Assembly: GCA_902784615.1 (NCBI GenBank)
Contig: CACZVN010000001.1
Location: 124,001 to 188,000, forward strand
From: an uncultured Prevotellaceae bacterium
GTDB lineage: Bacteria; Bacteroidota; Bacteroidia; Bacteroidales; Bacteroidaceae
DNA: 64,000 bases
Direction of reading: 5' to 3'
Positions 1-7,425 of this stretch are shown here, one piece after another; position 1 is the first letter of the stretch; the number at the start of each line of letters is the position of its first letter. The notes beneath the pieces are model-generated. The model was not told the origin of the DNA and did no database searches. It saw only the letters and a program-made list of their open reading frames with translations. The position numbers and the translations under genes are program-made.

Positions 1-1041
1 TATGCCATTGGCGCCCTACTGTTCTTCCCTGCGAAGGCTGTGGGCATCTATGGTTGTTTCCTCATCGCCTATTTCATCATGACTTGCGGACTGTCGTTCC
101 TCGAGACGTCATGTAATCCCTATATCCTTACCATGGGGCCAGAGGAGACGGCCACGCGTCGCCTGAACATGGCACAGTGCTTTAATCCCTGTGGTTCGAT
201 CATTGGTATGTATGTGGCCATGAATTATATTCAGGCCAAACTCAATCCGCTGAGCAGTGATGAGCGTGCTCTGCTCGATGATACTGAGTTTGAGGCGCTG
301 AAGAATGCGGATCTCAATGTTCTGATATCGCCTTACCTGATTATTGGTGTGATCATCGCTGCCATCTTCTTCCTGATTCTCTTTACGAAGATGCCGAAGA
401 GTGGAGACCAGAACCACGATGTGCATCCATTTGCCACCGTGCGTCGGATCGTGAAACTGAAGTATTATCGTGAGGGAGTGATTGCCCAGTTCTTCTACGT
501 GGGTGCCCAGATCATGTGCTGGACGTTTATTATCCAATATGGTACGCGTGTGTTTATGGCTGAGGGCATGGACGAGCAGAGTGCTGAGGTGCTGTCGCAG
601 CGGTTCAATATCTATGCGATGGTGTTCTTCATCTGTTCAAGGTTTATTGCTACCTTCCTGATGAGATACATGAAGCCTGCCCGGTTGCTGATGATCTTCG
701 GAATTCTGGCGATGGTGTTTACTGTTGGTGTTATCTTGTTCCAGAATCGCTTGGGTGTTTATTGTCTGGTTTGCGTCAGTGGTTGTATGTCACTGATGTT
801 CCCCACCATCTATGGCATCGCCCTCGACGGGTTAGGCGACGATGCGAAGTTTGGTGCCGCTGGTCTGATCATGGCCATCCTTGGAGGCTCTGTATTGCCC
901 CCGTTCCAGGCACTGATTATCGATATGGGTAAGATTGGTGATATACCAGCCACCAATGTCTCGTTCGTACTACCTTGGATCTGTTTCCTGGTAGTCACCA
1001 TTTACGGCTATCGCATTCTCAAACGACCCGCCTTGGAATAG
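1..1041 (+). CDS. fucP: L-fucose:H+ symporter-like MFS permease (5' truncated)
   Basis: The frame is open from base 1 (first residues YAIGALLFFPAK), so the true start lies upstream and about 346 residues are visible. The protein is strongly hydrophobic with repeated membrane segments. The stretch FLETSCNPYIL followed by RRLNMAQCFNPCGSIIG matches the FucP branch of the major facilitator superfamily (proton-coupled L-fucose uptake across the inner membrane). Later helices (SGCMSLMFPTIYGIALDGLG, then AAGLIMAILGGSVLPP) also fit that branch. Related hexose transporters share the motifs, so the sugar is inferred. Its stop abuts the stop of convergent folA with no spacer. A GTG at 40 is an internal codon, not the start. 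Confidence 0.85.
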   Translation, partial: YAIGALLFFPAKAVGIYGCFLIAYFIMTCGLSFLETSCNPYILTMGPEETATRRLNMAQCFNPCGSIIGMYVAMNYIQAKLNPLSSDERALLDDTEFEALKNADLNVLISPYLIIGVIIAAIFFLILFTKMPKSGDQNHDVHPFATVRRIVKLKYYREGVIAQFFYVGAQIMCWTFIIQYGTRVFMAEGMDEQSAEVLSQRFNIYAMVFFICSRFIATFLMRYMKPARLLMIFGILAMVFTVGVILFQNRLGVYCLVCVSGCMSLMFPTIYGIALDGLGDDAKFGAAGLIMAILGGSVLPPFQALIIDMGKIGDIPATNVSFVLPWICFLVVTIYGYRILKRPALE

Positions 1042-1521
1042 TCAGACTCTGACGTAATCCACAAAGGAGTAGGGGAAGTCGTGACGGTCATCTGTAGGAT
1101 AATCTTCACGACTTTCTTCTTTCCAGTCATCATAGGGTGGGAAGAAGGTGTCGGCCTCTGCAGGGGTGTCGTCGATCTCTGTCAGACAGAGACGGTCTGC
1201 CAGGGGGAGCGCTTGCTTATAGACACTCGCGCCTCCGATGATATAGATATCCTCATCTGGGGCGCAGTGGTGGAGGGCTTCCTCCAATGAGGGATAGATG
1301 TCACAGCCCTCGAAAGCCTTCGCACTGCGGCTCAGTACAATATTACGACGATTAGGTAGGGCTCCCTTTGGCAGTGAGAGGAAGGTGTTGCGCCCCATGA
1401 TGATGGTATGACCAGTGGTCAATGCCTTGAAACGCTTCAGGTCGTTGGGCAGCCAATAGATCAACTTGTTCTTATATCCGATGGCCCTGTTCTTCGCCAC
1501 CGCTGCTATTATGGAAATCAT
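1042..1521 (-). CDS. folA: dihydrofolate reductase
   Basis: This 159-residue protein is the usual size for bacterial DHFR, which reduces dihydrofolate to tetrahydrofolate with NADPH. Visible motifs are the N-terminal [15 protein letters not shown], the substrate loop LPNDLKRFK with its acidic residue, GRNTFLSLP in the cofactor region, and [13 protein letters not shown] near residue 100. Its ATG overlaps the thyA stop by 4 nt, so the two are almost certainly co-transcribed and translationally coupled. That makes sense because ThyA produces the dihydrofolate that FolA recycles. No promoter is seen between them; transcription probably comes from upstream of rsmF. Confidence 0.96.
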   Translation of the reverse strand: MISIIAAVAKNRAIGYKNKLIYWLPNDLKRFKALTTGHTIIMGRNTFLSLPKGALPNRRNIVLSRSAKAFEGCDIYPSLEEALHHCAPDEDIYIIGGASVYKQALPLADRLCLTEIDDTPAEADTFFPPYDDWKEESREDYPTDDRHDFPYSFVDYVRV

Positions 1522-2312
1522 ACGCTTACTTCTGCTTTAATATGTGGATGGGGATCGTAGCCTACCAGTTCGAAGTCCTCGTACTGGAAGTCGAAGAGAC
1601 TCTTCACATCGGGGTTAATCTTCATCGTGGGCAGGGGACGGGGCTCACGAGTGAGCTGCAACTTCGCCTGCTCGATATGGTTCAGATAGAGGTGGGTGTC
1701 ACCCGTGGTGTGGATGAAGTCGCCAGGTTTATAACCCGTCACCTGTGCCATCATTTGGAGCAGCAGGGCATACGAGGCGATGTTGAAAGGCACACCGAGG
1801 AAGGTGTCGGCCGAGCGCTGGTATAACTGGAGCGACAAACGGTTACCAGCCACATAGAACTGGAAGATCGTATGACATGGCGGCAGGGCCATCTCGTTCA
1901 CCTCAGCCACGTTCCAGGCCGAGACGATCATACGACGGGAGTTAGGGTTGTTCTTCAACTGATCCAGAACATACTGAATCTGGTCTATCGTTCCCCCTTT
2001 GTAATCGGGCCACGAGCGCCACTGGTGACCATACACGGGTCCCAGTTCGCCATTCTCGTCAGCCCACTCGTTCCAGATTCTTACACCGTGCTCCTGCAGG
2101 TATTTCACGTTGGTATCGCCTTTCAGGAACCACAGCAGTTCGTAGATGATACTCTTCAGATGGAGTTTCTTCGTGGTCAGCAGGGGAAACCCGTCGTCGA
2201 GGTTATATCGGCTCTGGGTACCAAAGATGCTGATGGTACCAGTGCCAGTACGGTCACTTTTCTCAGTACCTTCCGTCAGGATGCGGTTGAGGATGTCTAA
2301 ATACTGTTTCAT
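1518..2312 (-). CDS. thyA: thymidylate synthase
   Basis: This 264-residue protein has the length of E. coli ThyA, which converts dUMP to dTMP using methylenetetrahydrofolate. The catalytic cysteine is in [13 protein letters not shown]. The highly conserved block [20 protein letters not shown] follows it, and the N-terminal phosphate-binding arginine is in [13 protein letters not shown]. The gene overlaps folA by 4 nt downstream and the RsmF-like gene by 4 nt upstream, forming a tight minus-strand operon rsmF-thyA-folA. Nothing is anomalous in the sequence. Confidence 0.98.
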   Translation of the reverse strand: MKQYLDILNRILTEGTEKSDRTGTGTISIFGTQSRYNLDDGFPLLTTKKLHLKSIIYELLWFLKGDTNVKYLQEHGVRIWNEWADENGELGPVYGHQWRSWPDYKGGTIDQIQYVLDQLKNNPNSRRMIVSAWNVAEVNEMALPPCHTIFQFYVAGNRLSLQLYQRSADTFLGVPFNIASYALLLQMMAQVTGYKPGDFIHTTGDTHLYLNHIEQAKLQLTREPRPLPTMKINPDVKSLFDFQYEDFELVGYDPHPHIKAEVSV

Positions 2313-3517
2313 ATATCTATGATTTTTATTTCTTCTGTTGGTAAGTGGGTAGTCTTGATGCGCCAGGGCTTGGGGTAGAGGTTGTTGGCACGGTTGCCGA
2401 TGTTCTTCACTTCTCCCAGAGCAAAACCCTTATAGGTGACGGTCACGAATCCCTTTGGTGTGTCAGTAGGCAGCACGAGTGCTTCGCCTCGTAGATATTT
2501 CAGTGCCTCGAAATAGGGGAGATCGACCTTGGGAAAGTCGTGCACACTGGGGACAGGTCCCAAGGGCACAATGGGGCCAGGCCCCAGTGTGCCCTTTTTT
2601 CTTAATACGGCCATGAAGAGGCCTTCGCCACGGGTGAAGCCGGGGATAAAGCGATAGACGGGTGCCTCGAAACCTGCGAGCAAGGAACCCGTGATAATCC
2701 AAGAGGGTTCTGTTGGTATGGAGAGAATCTCAGCATCGTATTCCTCCATGATCCAGCGCACGTTCTCCTCGTTCTCTTTTGTATTATAGGTACACGTACT
2801 ATATATGAGGATTCCCCCAGGATTCAGACACTCCCAGGCATCAGCGACGATCTCCCGTTGCAGGCGCCAGCATTTCTCCACGTTCTGCAGACTCCACTCA
2901 TTGATGGCGTTGGGATCCTTACGGAACATCCCCTCACCAGAACAGGGCACGTCGCAGAGAATCACGTCGAACTTCTCCTTCTTCTTACGGAAATCGCGAG
3001 GATAGAGGTTGGTGACGCTACAGTTGTTATAGCCCCATTTCGTGATGTTCTCTTCGAGGATCTGATAGCGTAAGCGGATGGGTTCATTGCTCGTGAGTGT
3101 GCTCCCCTCAGGTAATACCGTAATGGCTGCCGTCGATTTTCCTCCAGGTGCTGCACAGAGGTCGAGCATGGCCACTGGCTCTTTGACAAATTGACGCAGT
3201 ACGTGGGTGATAAACATCGACGATGCCTCCTGTACGTAGTAGCAGCCAGCATGGAAGAGGGGATCGAAGGTGAACTGAGGACGGCCAGGGAGATAGAAGC
3301 CTTCAGGGCACCAAGGGACTTGTTGCACAGAGGGGACAGTCCCTGTGTAATCCGCTTCGCTGCTCACACGAGGGACAGTCCCACTGTGCTGTGAGGTTCT
3401 CGGATTCAGACGGATGCTCGTGGGGGCATCCTCATTGAATGCCTCCAAGAAGCGGTTGAAGCGCTCTTCGCCCATCACACGCTGCGTTTCTCGTATAAAA
3501 TCCTCAGGTAAATGCAT
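2309..3517 (-). CDS. RsmF-like rRNA (cytosine-C5) methyltransferase carrying two REPIN-like insertions
   Basis: This is a NOL1/NOP2/Sun-family SAM-dependent RNA m5C methyltransferase. The SAM site is [13 protein letters not shown]. One catalytic cysteine is in [11 protein letters not shown] and the other in YSTCTYN. The C-terminal part resembles the RNA-recognition domain of RsmF/YebU. I chose the ATG at 3517 (MHLPEDF) over the one at 3526, because the -7 box (3528-3535) ends 1 base from 3526 and the transcript probably starts inside that codon. Two GTVP-rich peptides lie in unexpected places, near residues 43-64 and 309-325. They are encoded by palindromic DNA (see repeat entries) and look like inserted elements that preserved the frame. 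The exact target base in 16S rRNA is not certain. Confidence 0.88.
   Translation of the reverse strand: MHLPEDFIRETQRVMGEERFNRFLEAFNEDAPTSIRLNPRTSQHSGTVPRVSSEADYTGTVPSVQQVPWCPEGFYLPGRPQFTFDPLFHAGCYYVQEASSMFITHVLRQFVKEPVAMLDLCAAPGGKSTAAITVLPEGSTLTSNEPIRLRYQILEENITKWGYNNCSVTNLYPRDFRKKKEKFDVILCDVPCSGEGMFRKDPNAINEWSLQNVEKCWRLQREIVADAWECLNPGGILIYSTCTYNTKENEENVRWIMEEYDAEILSIPTEPSWIITGSLLAGFEAPVYRFIPGFTRGEGLFMAVLRKKGTLGPGPIVPLGPVPSVHDFPKVDLPYFEALKYLRGEALVLPTDTPKGFVTVTYKGFALGEVKNIGNRANNLYPKPWRIKTTHLPTEEIKIIDI
2542..2596. repeat. REPIN-like palindrome inside the RsmF-like gene (3' copy)
   Basis: Perfect 11-bp outer arms GCACACTGGGG and CCCCAGTGTGC bound positions 2542-2592. A competing hairpin at 2562-2596 has 17-bp arms with one mismatch around a single A. 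The left half contains GGGGACAGGTCCC. The region encodes [17 protein letters not shown], a glycine/proline-rich stretch unlike the rest of the enzyme. Confidence 0.7.
3325..3389. repeat. REPIN-like inverted pair inside the RsmF-like gene (5' copy)
   Basis: Two 24-nt units at 3325-3348 and 3366-3389 each contain GGGACAGTCCC and face each other as an imperfect inverted pair (GCACAG...TGTGT against ACACG...CTGTGC). On the coding strand each core reads GGG ACT GTC CC and gives the peptide GTVP twice, with 11 residues between the two copies. Confidence 0.75.
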
Positions 3518-3527
3518 ATTTTGCATG

Positions 3528-3535
3528 CAAAATTA
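3528..3535 (-). promoter_or_regulatory. -7 box (TAATTTTG) for the rsmF-thyA-folA operon
   Basis: An exact Bacteroidota TAnnTTTG box reads on the minus strand 1 nt upstream of the 3526 ATG and 10 nt upstream of the 3517 ATG. This supports the shorter protein and a very short or absent leader. Confidence 0.6.
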
Positions 3536-3557
3536 AAAAAAAAATGGGAAAAAACAC

Positions 3558-3565
3558 TATCTTTG
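3558..3565 (+). promoter_or_regulatory. -7 box (TATCTTTG) for the DUF6249/PspC/sigma cluster
   Basis: An exact TAnnTTTG box lies about 80 nt upstream of the first gene. It is followed by an A-rich leader with AAAAAGGAG, a good Shine-Dalgarno, 9 nt before the ATG. Confidence 0.65.
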
Positions 3566-3645
3566 CAACTAATTTATGATTTGTTTCGTCAAACAGACAA
3601 ATAAAACAAATCCGAAAGGAATAAAAAGTAAAAAGGAGTAAAGAT

Positions 3646-4359
3646 ATGAAACAGTTATTAATTGCAATCGCCATGGTGCTCACGCTCAGCATGAATGCTG
3701 ACGCAGCAGCACAGAAGCATCGCCACACGCCCCGTACGGAGCAGGTGGACACCACTAAGACAAAGGATGCTATTGAAGCCTTTTCTGACACAACGGCTGT
3801 GGACGCGAACGACAGCGTCAACAAGTCAAGAGTAACAAGAACAGTTACTGTCTCTACGACAGGTATCGACGATCCGGATGGATTCTTCAACGATGTGTTC
3901 GGAAATGTTTCCGATGGACGGGTCTTCGGAGTTATCGCACTGGTTCTGGGTATCCTCTTTATCCTCTTTGTGCTCTTCCCGATCATTGTCATTAGTATGG
4001 TGGTCTATTTCATCAACAGGAACCGCAGACAGCGCTATAAGCTTGCCCAGATGGCCATGGAGAAAGGACAGCCGATCCCTGATCATATATTCAAGGAGGA
4101 AGCCAAGGAAAATAGCGACGACTACCAGAGTGGCATGCGCCAGATGTTTACAGGCATAGGTCTGGCCATTTTCCTCGGACTGATCATCGGCAAGATAGGC
4201 TTCGGCATCGGTGCCCTCGTGTTCTTCATCGGCCTTGGCAAGTGGTTTATCGCCCGTCAGGCAGGGCCTCAGGGCAATAACTCTCAATTTAATAATCCAG
4301 GTAATTTTAATAACCCTTCAAACACTCAGAACTATGACAAAGAAACTGATGCGCTCTAA
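3646..4359 (+). CDS. DUF6249-like membrane protein with signal peptide
   Basis: The 237-residue protein begins with a cleavable signal (MKQLLIAIAMVLTLSMNADA) and a Thr/Asp-rich periplasmic stretch to about residue 90. Two hydrophobic segments follow (VIALVLGILFILFVLFPIIV near 100-120, and IFLGLIIGKIGFGIGALVFF near 180-200), and the tail is Asn/Pro-rich. The central part YKLAQMAMEKGQPIPDHIF is typical of the DUF6249 family, whose function is unknown. A strong Shine-Dalgarno precedes the ATG. The last 26 nt overlap the PspC gene, and an ECF sigma gene follows. The neighbourhood suggests an envelope-stress role, which is inference. Confidence 0.75.
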   Translation: MKQLLIAIAMVLTLSMNADAAAQKHRHTPRTEQVDTTKTKDAIEAFSDTTAVDANDSVNKSRVTRTVTVSTTGIDDPDGFFNDVFGNVSDGRVFGVIALVLGILFILFVLFPIIVISMVVYFINRNRRQRYKLAQMAMEKGQPIPDHIFKEEAKENSDDYQSGMRQMFTGIGLAIFLGLIIGKIGFGIGALVFFIGLGKWFIARQAGPQGNNSQFNNPGNFNNPSNTQNYDKETDAL

Positions 4360-4531
4360 TGACAGAGTATGGGCAGGGGTCTGTGGCGGCATCGCCGAGT
4401 ACTTGGACTTTGACCCCACAATGGTACGAGTAGCATACGCATTCCTCACCTTGTTCACATGCTTTAGTGGACTGATCTTCTACATCGTTCTTTGGATTTG
4501 TATGCCAGAAAAGAATCTCTTAGAAAAGTAA
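4334..4531 (+). CDS. PspC-domain membrane protein
   Basis: This 65-residue protein is essentially one PspC domain. It has the motif RVWAGVCGGIAEYLDFDPTMVRVAYAF and one transmembrane helix (FTCFSGLIFYIVLWICMPEK). PspC-type proteins sit in the inner membrane and take part in phage-shock-like envelope responses. Small single-domain versions are common in Bacteroidota. The start is the ATG at 4334, which overlaps the upstream gene by 26 nt; longer versions of this frame are not plausible because they run across the preceding gene. It lies 13 nt before the sigma factor gene. Confidence 0.85.
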   Translation: MTKKLMRSNDRVWAGVCGGIAEYLDFDPTMVRVAYAFLTLFTCFSGLIFYIVLWICMPEKNLLEK

Positions 4532-4544
4532 AAAGGAAAAAGAG

Positions 4545-5084
4545 GTGGCAGATCTGAACGATATATCTCTCGTGACGCAGGTGGCGGTGTTCCACAACAA
4601 GCGGGCTTTCGACCAGCTTGTCAGGAAGTACCAGTCACCTGTCCGTCGGTTCTTCCTGAACCAGACCTTGGGCGACGAGATGTTGAGCGACGACCTGGCA
4701 CAAGATACCTTCATCAAGGCCTATGTGAACATCACGAAGTTCAAGGGCATGTCGAGTTTCTCCACCTGGCTCATGCGTATCGCCTACAACGTGTTCTACG
4801 ACCATGTACGCGCCAGTCGCCCGACGGAAGATATCGACACCTCGAAGGCAGTGGCCAGCAAGACTGCATCAGGCAGTGACTCCCTGAAGATGGATATCTA
4901 CGCAGCCCTGGCCCTATTGAAGCCTGACGAACGCAGCTGTATCACGATGCAACTCATCGACGGCTATCCCATCGACCAGATCAGCAAGATCACAGGGATC
5001 CCCGAAAACACGGTGAAGTCGCATCTCAAGCGAGGAAAAGAAAAAATGGCAAACTACTTAAAAGAAAATGGCTATGACAGATAA
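4545..5084 (+). CDS. RNA polymerase ECF-type sigma-70 factor
   Basis: The 179-residue protein has sigma region 2 (residues about 20-95, with DDLAQDTFIKAYVNITKF and FSTWLMRIAYNVFYDHVR) and region 4 (about 120-175, with the helix-turn-helix IDQISKITGIPENTVKSHLKRGKEKM). There is no region 1 or 3, which marks an ECF sigma. The start is GTG at 4545, preceded by the A/G-rich sequence AAAAAGGAAAAAGAG. The downstream membrane protein overlaps its end by 11-17 nt and may act as its anti-sigma or regulatory partner. Linkage to PspC and DUF6249 genes suggests envelope-stress control, but its regulon cannot be read from the window. Confidence 0.92.
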   Translation: MADLNDISLVTQVAVFHNKRAFDQLVRKYQSPVRRFFLNQTLGDEMLSDDLAQDTFIKAYVNITKFKGMSSFSTWLMRIAYNVFYDHVRASRPTEDIDTSKAVASKTASGSDSLKMDIYAALALLKPDERSCITMQLIDGYPIDQISKITGIPENTVKSHLKRGKEKMANYLKENGYDR

Positions 5085-5457
5085 AGACGACATATTGATT
5101 GCGGATTTCTTCAAACAGGCTGCCCAGCAGCAGATTGAAGACAACGGCTTCACGGAGCGGGTGATGCAGAACCTGCCAGAGATGAAGACGAATAAAGTGC
5201 GCTGTCTCTCCAGACTGTGGACCTTCTTCTGTGTCATCGTAGGCTTAGGCCTGTTCTTCACCTTTGGTGGCATGCAACTGATGAGGGTGGCCATGACTGG
5301 TCTCCTGCAGATGGTGCTGACGGCCTTGGAGGTGTTCGTCGTGACGACACCTACCACTGAGATTCCCGTCAATCCTTGGCTGGTGCTGGTGGTGTTGGCT
5401 TTTGTAGTAATTTACCTGCCTTATCGAACAGGCCGTAAGTTGTCCTCAGTACTATAA
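5068..5457 (+). CDS. DUF5056-like small membrane protein, possible sigma-factor partner
   Basis: The 129-residue protein has an acidic N-terminus (DKDDILIADFFKQAAQQQIEDNGFTERVMQNLP) followed by three hydrophobic segments (about residues 47-68, 70-92 and 103-120). That layout recurs in Bacteroidota DUF5056-type proteins encoded behind ECF sigma genes. Two in-frame starts, ATG at 5068 and at 5074, overlap the sigma gene by 17 or 11 nt, so coupling is likely. A role as anti-sigma factor is inferred from position only; no zinc-binding anti-sigma motif is visible. Its last 89 nt overlap the end of the convergent OmpA-family gene. Confidence 0.7.
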   Translation: MAMTDKDDILIADFFKQAAQQQIEDNGFTERVMQNLPEMKTNKVRCLSRLWTFFCVIVGLGLFFTFGGMQLMRVAMTGLLQMVLTALEVFVVTTPTTEIPVNPWLVLVVLAFVVIYLPYRTGRKLSSVL

Positions 5458-7396
5458 ACTCAGTGCGACGGTTTAGCTGGTTGCACTGTTCCTGCTGTTC
5501 CTCGGGGAGCGAGGTGACGTAAGTCTCTGTCAAGACGTCACCCTCCTTGAGGAACGGATATTTTTCAGCCACCTTACGTTTGATCTTCTTCGGCTTGCCC
5601 TCACCGTAGCCCCTGGGCGTCAATCGGTCTGAGGCGATGCCGTGGTCAATGAGGTAGTTCACCACACTCTCCGCCCGTCGCTGTGAGAGTCGTTCGTTAT
5701 ACTGGTCGGAACCCTTATAATCGGTATGAGCCGAGAGTTCGATGGTGATATTCGGATTCTCGTTCAGGAGGTTCACGAGTTCGTCGAGGGCCGTCTGTGA
5801 CTCTGGGCGCAGGGTGGCCTTGTCGAAGTCGTAGAAGATATTCTCGATGAGCACGGGGGCAGAGATGTTGGCCAGTGGGAACTGCAGCACATACTCCTCC
5901 GACTTCGTGACGGGGGCCACGCGCAACTCTTCCTGATGGTTCAGGAAACCCTTGCAGGTGGCGAGGAACACATAATCCACACCAGCCTTGATCTCCTGGG
6001 TAAACGAGCCGTCGCCACGTACGCTCAGTTTCTGGTTCGTACCGTCGTTACCCACCATATATACCTGTGCTGCCGTCAGTTCGTAGCCGTCCTGTTCATA
6101 CACCCAGCCCTTCACCGTTTGTACGATCTCAGGGTTAAAGAAACTGTAGATATGATCATAACCCCTGGCATCACCACGGCTGGAACAGAAGAATCCCTTG
6201 TTAAGCCTGCCCTCGAAGGTCATACCAAAGTCGTCGCCCTGCGAGTTCAGAGGGAAACCCGGGTGCTCGATGGTCTTGCCCTTGGCGATGAAGATATCCA
6301 GACCACCCATGCCCGGATGACCGTCTGATGAGAAATACAGGTCACCGTTGGGACGGAAGGTTGGGAACATCTCGTTGCCTGGCGTATTGACGGGCTCCCC
6401 TAAATTCTCAGGAGCACCTACGGAATTGTTGCTGAGCAGACGACAGCGCCAGATATCATAGCCACCCAGTCCACCTGGCATGTCACTGACGAAGTAGAGC
6501 CATTCCCCATTGGGTGATACGGCAGGATGGGCGAAACTCGACAGCGTGTCCTTGGCGATCATCACCTCCGTGGGTTTGCTCCAAGCGGCGTCGCTGCGGT
6601 TAGAAACGACGATCGTGGCATATCTGGGGTAGTCAGGATCGGTCTTGCACTGTGTCAGATACATCGTCCTGCCGTCAGGGGTAAACGAGCAGGCGCCCTC
6701 GTCGAACACAGAGTTCAGTTCTGAGTCGATGGCCTGAGGCTTGCCCCACTTCCCTTTGTCGTCTTTCTGTGACATGAAGATATCGGCGGCCATCGATCCC
6801 GTGATGCCGCTATACTCGTCGCCCTGCGCCTGGTTACGGGTGGAGGTGAAATAGAGTTGGTTGTCTTCGTCGCCCGCCAGCATGGGGGAATACTCCGCAC
6901 GACGGGAGTTGAAGAGCGCCTCGCGCTTCACAGTATAGTCCGAGCCCTGTTTCTTCCACTCTGGGGCCAACTGTGCCGCCTTCAGTCCGTTTTTCGCGAG
7001 TCTGATGCCTTCGTCAGGCAGTCTCATACTGTCGATGGCAGCCTGAAAGTGCTTGGTGGCCTCCTTGTAGTTGCCGTTTCTCATGTAGAGTTGTCCGAGG
7101 TAGAGTTGCGTCAGTGAGTCGTCCTGTTTGTAGCGCAGGGCATTGTTATAGGCAGCGATGGCCTTGCTGGTGAAGTTGATGCGACGGTAGCAGTCGGCCA
7201 TCTTCATGGCGCATTTGCCCTTGAAGGCCCTGTCCTTGTTCGAGGTCTGGGTGTAGGCCTTACGATATTGGGCGGCGGCATCGAAGTACTCACCGACGGC
7301 ATAGAACTTATCCCCTTTCTTCAAAGCCTGATCCGCTCCACAGCCCATGAGCAGCAGGGAGAACAAGATGGAAAATATGGCGGAAGTCTTTCGCAT
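5369..7396 (-). CDS. PorE-like OmpA-family lipoprotein (TPR, PD40 propeller, regulatory domain, OmpA)
   Basis: The 675-residue protein has a lipoprotein signal (lipobox LLMGC). TPR-like repeats span about residues 22-150. WD40/PD40 beta-propeller blades span about 165-400 and include SFTPDGRTMYL, AVSPNGEWLYF, TFRPNGDLYF and SSDGHPGMGGLDIF. A carboxypeptidase-regulatory-like domain spans about 425-500, and a C-terminal OmpA domain spans about 545-660, with peptidoglycan-binding residues in SAHTDYKGSDQYNERLSQRRAESV. This four-part order matches PorE, the T9SS component that ties the secretion machinery to peptidoglycan. Other Bacteroidota OmpA proteins share parts of it, so PorE is probable rather than certain. 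It lies 29 nt after topB on the same strand. Confidence 0.83.
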   Translation of the reverse strand: MRKTSAIFSILFSLLLMGCGADQALKKGDKFYAVGEYFDAAAQYRKAYTQTSNKDRAFKGKCAMKMADCYRRINFTSKAIAAYNNALRYKQDDSLTQLYLGQLYMRNGNYKEATKHFQAAIDSMRLPDEGIRLAKNGLKAAQLAPEWKKQGSDYTVKREALFNSRRAEYSPMLAGDEDNQLYFTSTRNQAQGDEYSGITGSMAADIFMSQKDDKGKWGKPQAIDSELNSVFDEGACSFTPDGRTMYLTQCKTDPDYPRYATIVVSNRSDAAWSKPTEVMIAKDTLSSFAHPAVSPNGEWLYFVSDMPGGLGGYDIWRCRLLSNNSVGAPENLGEPVNTPGNEMFPTFRPNGDLYFSSDGHPGMGGLDIFIAKGKTIEHPGFPLNSQGDDFGMTFEGRLNKGFFCSSRGDARGYDHIYSFFNPEIVQTVKGWVYEQDGYELTAAQVYMVGNDGTNQKLSVRGDGSFTQEIKAGVDYVFLATCKGFLNHQEELRVAPVTKSEEYVLQFPLANISAPVLIENIFYDFDKATLRPESQTALDELVNLLNENPNITIELSAHTDYKGSDQYNERLSQRRAESVVNYLIDHGIASDRLTPRGYGEGKPKKIKRKVAEKYPFLKEGDVLTETYVTSLPEEQQEQCNQLNRRTEFIVLRTTYGLFDKAGKLLQKPTPPAPAKD

Positions 7397-7425
7397 ACCT
7401 TATTAATAACGATATGCCTGGCGAT

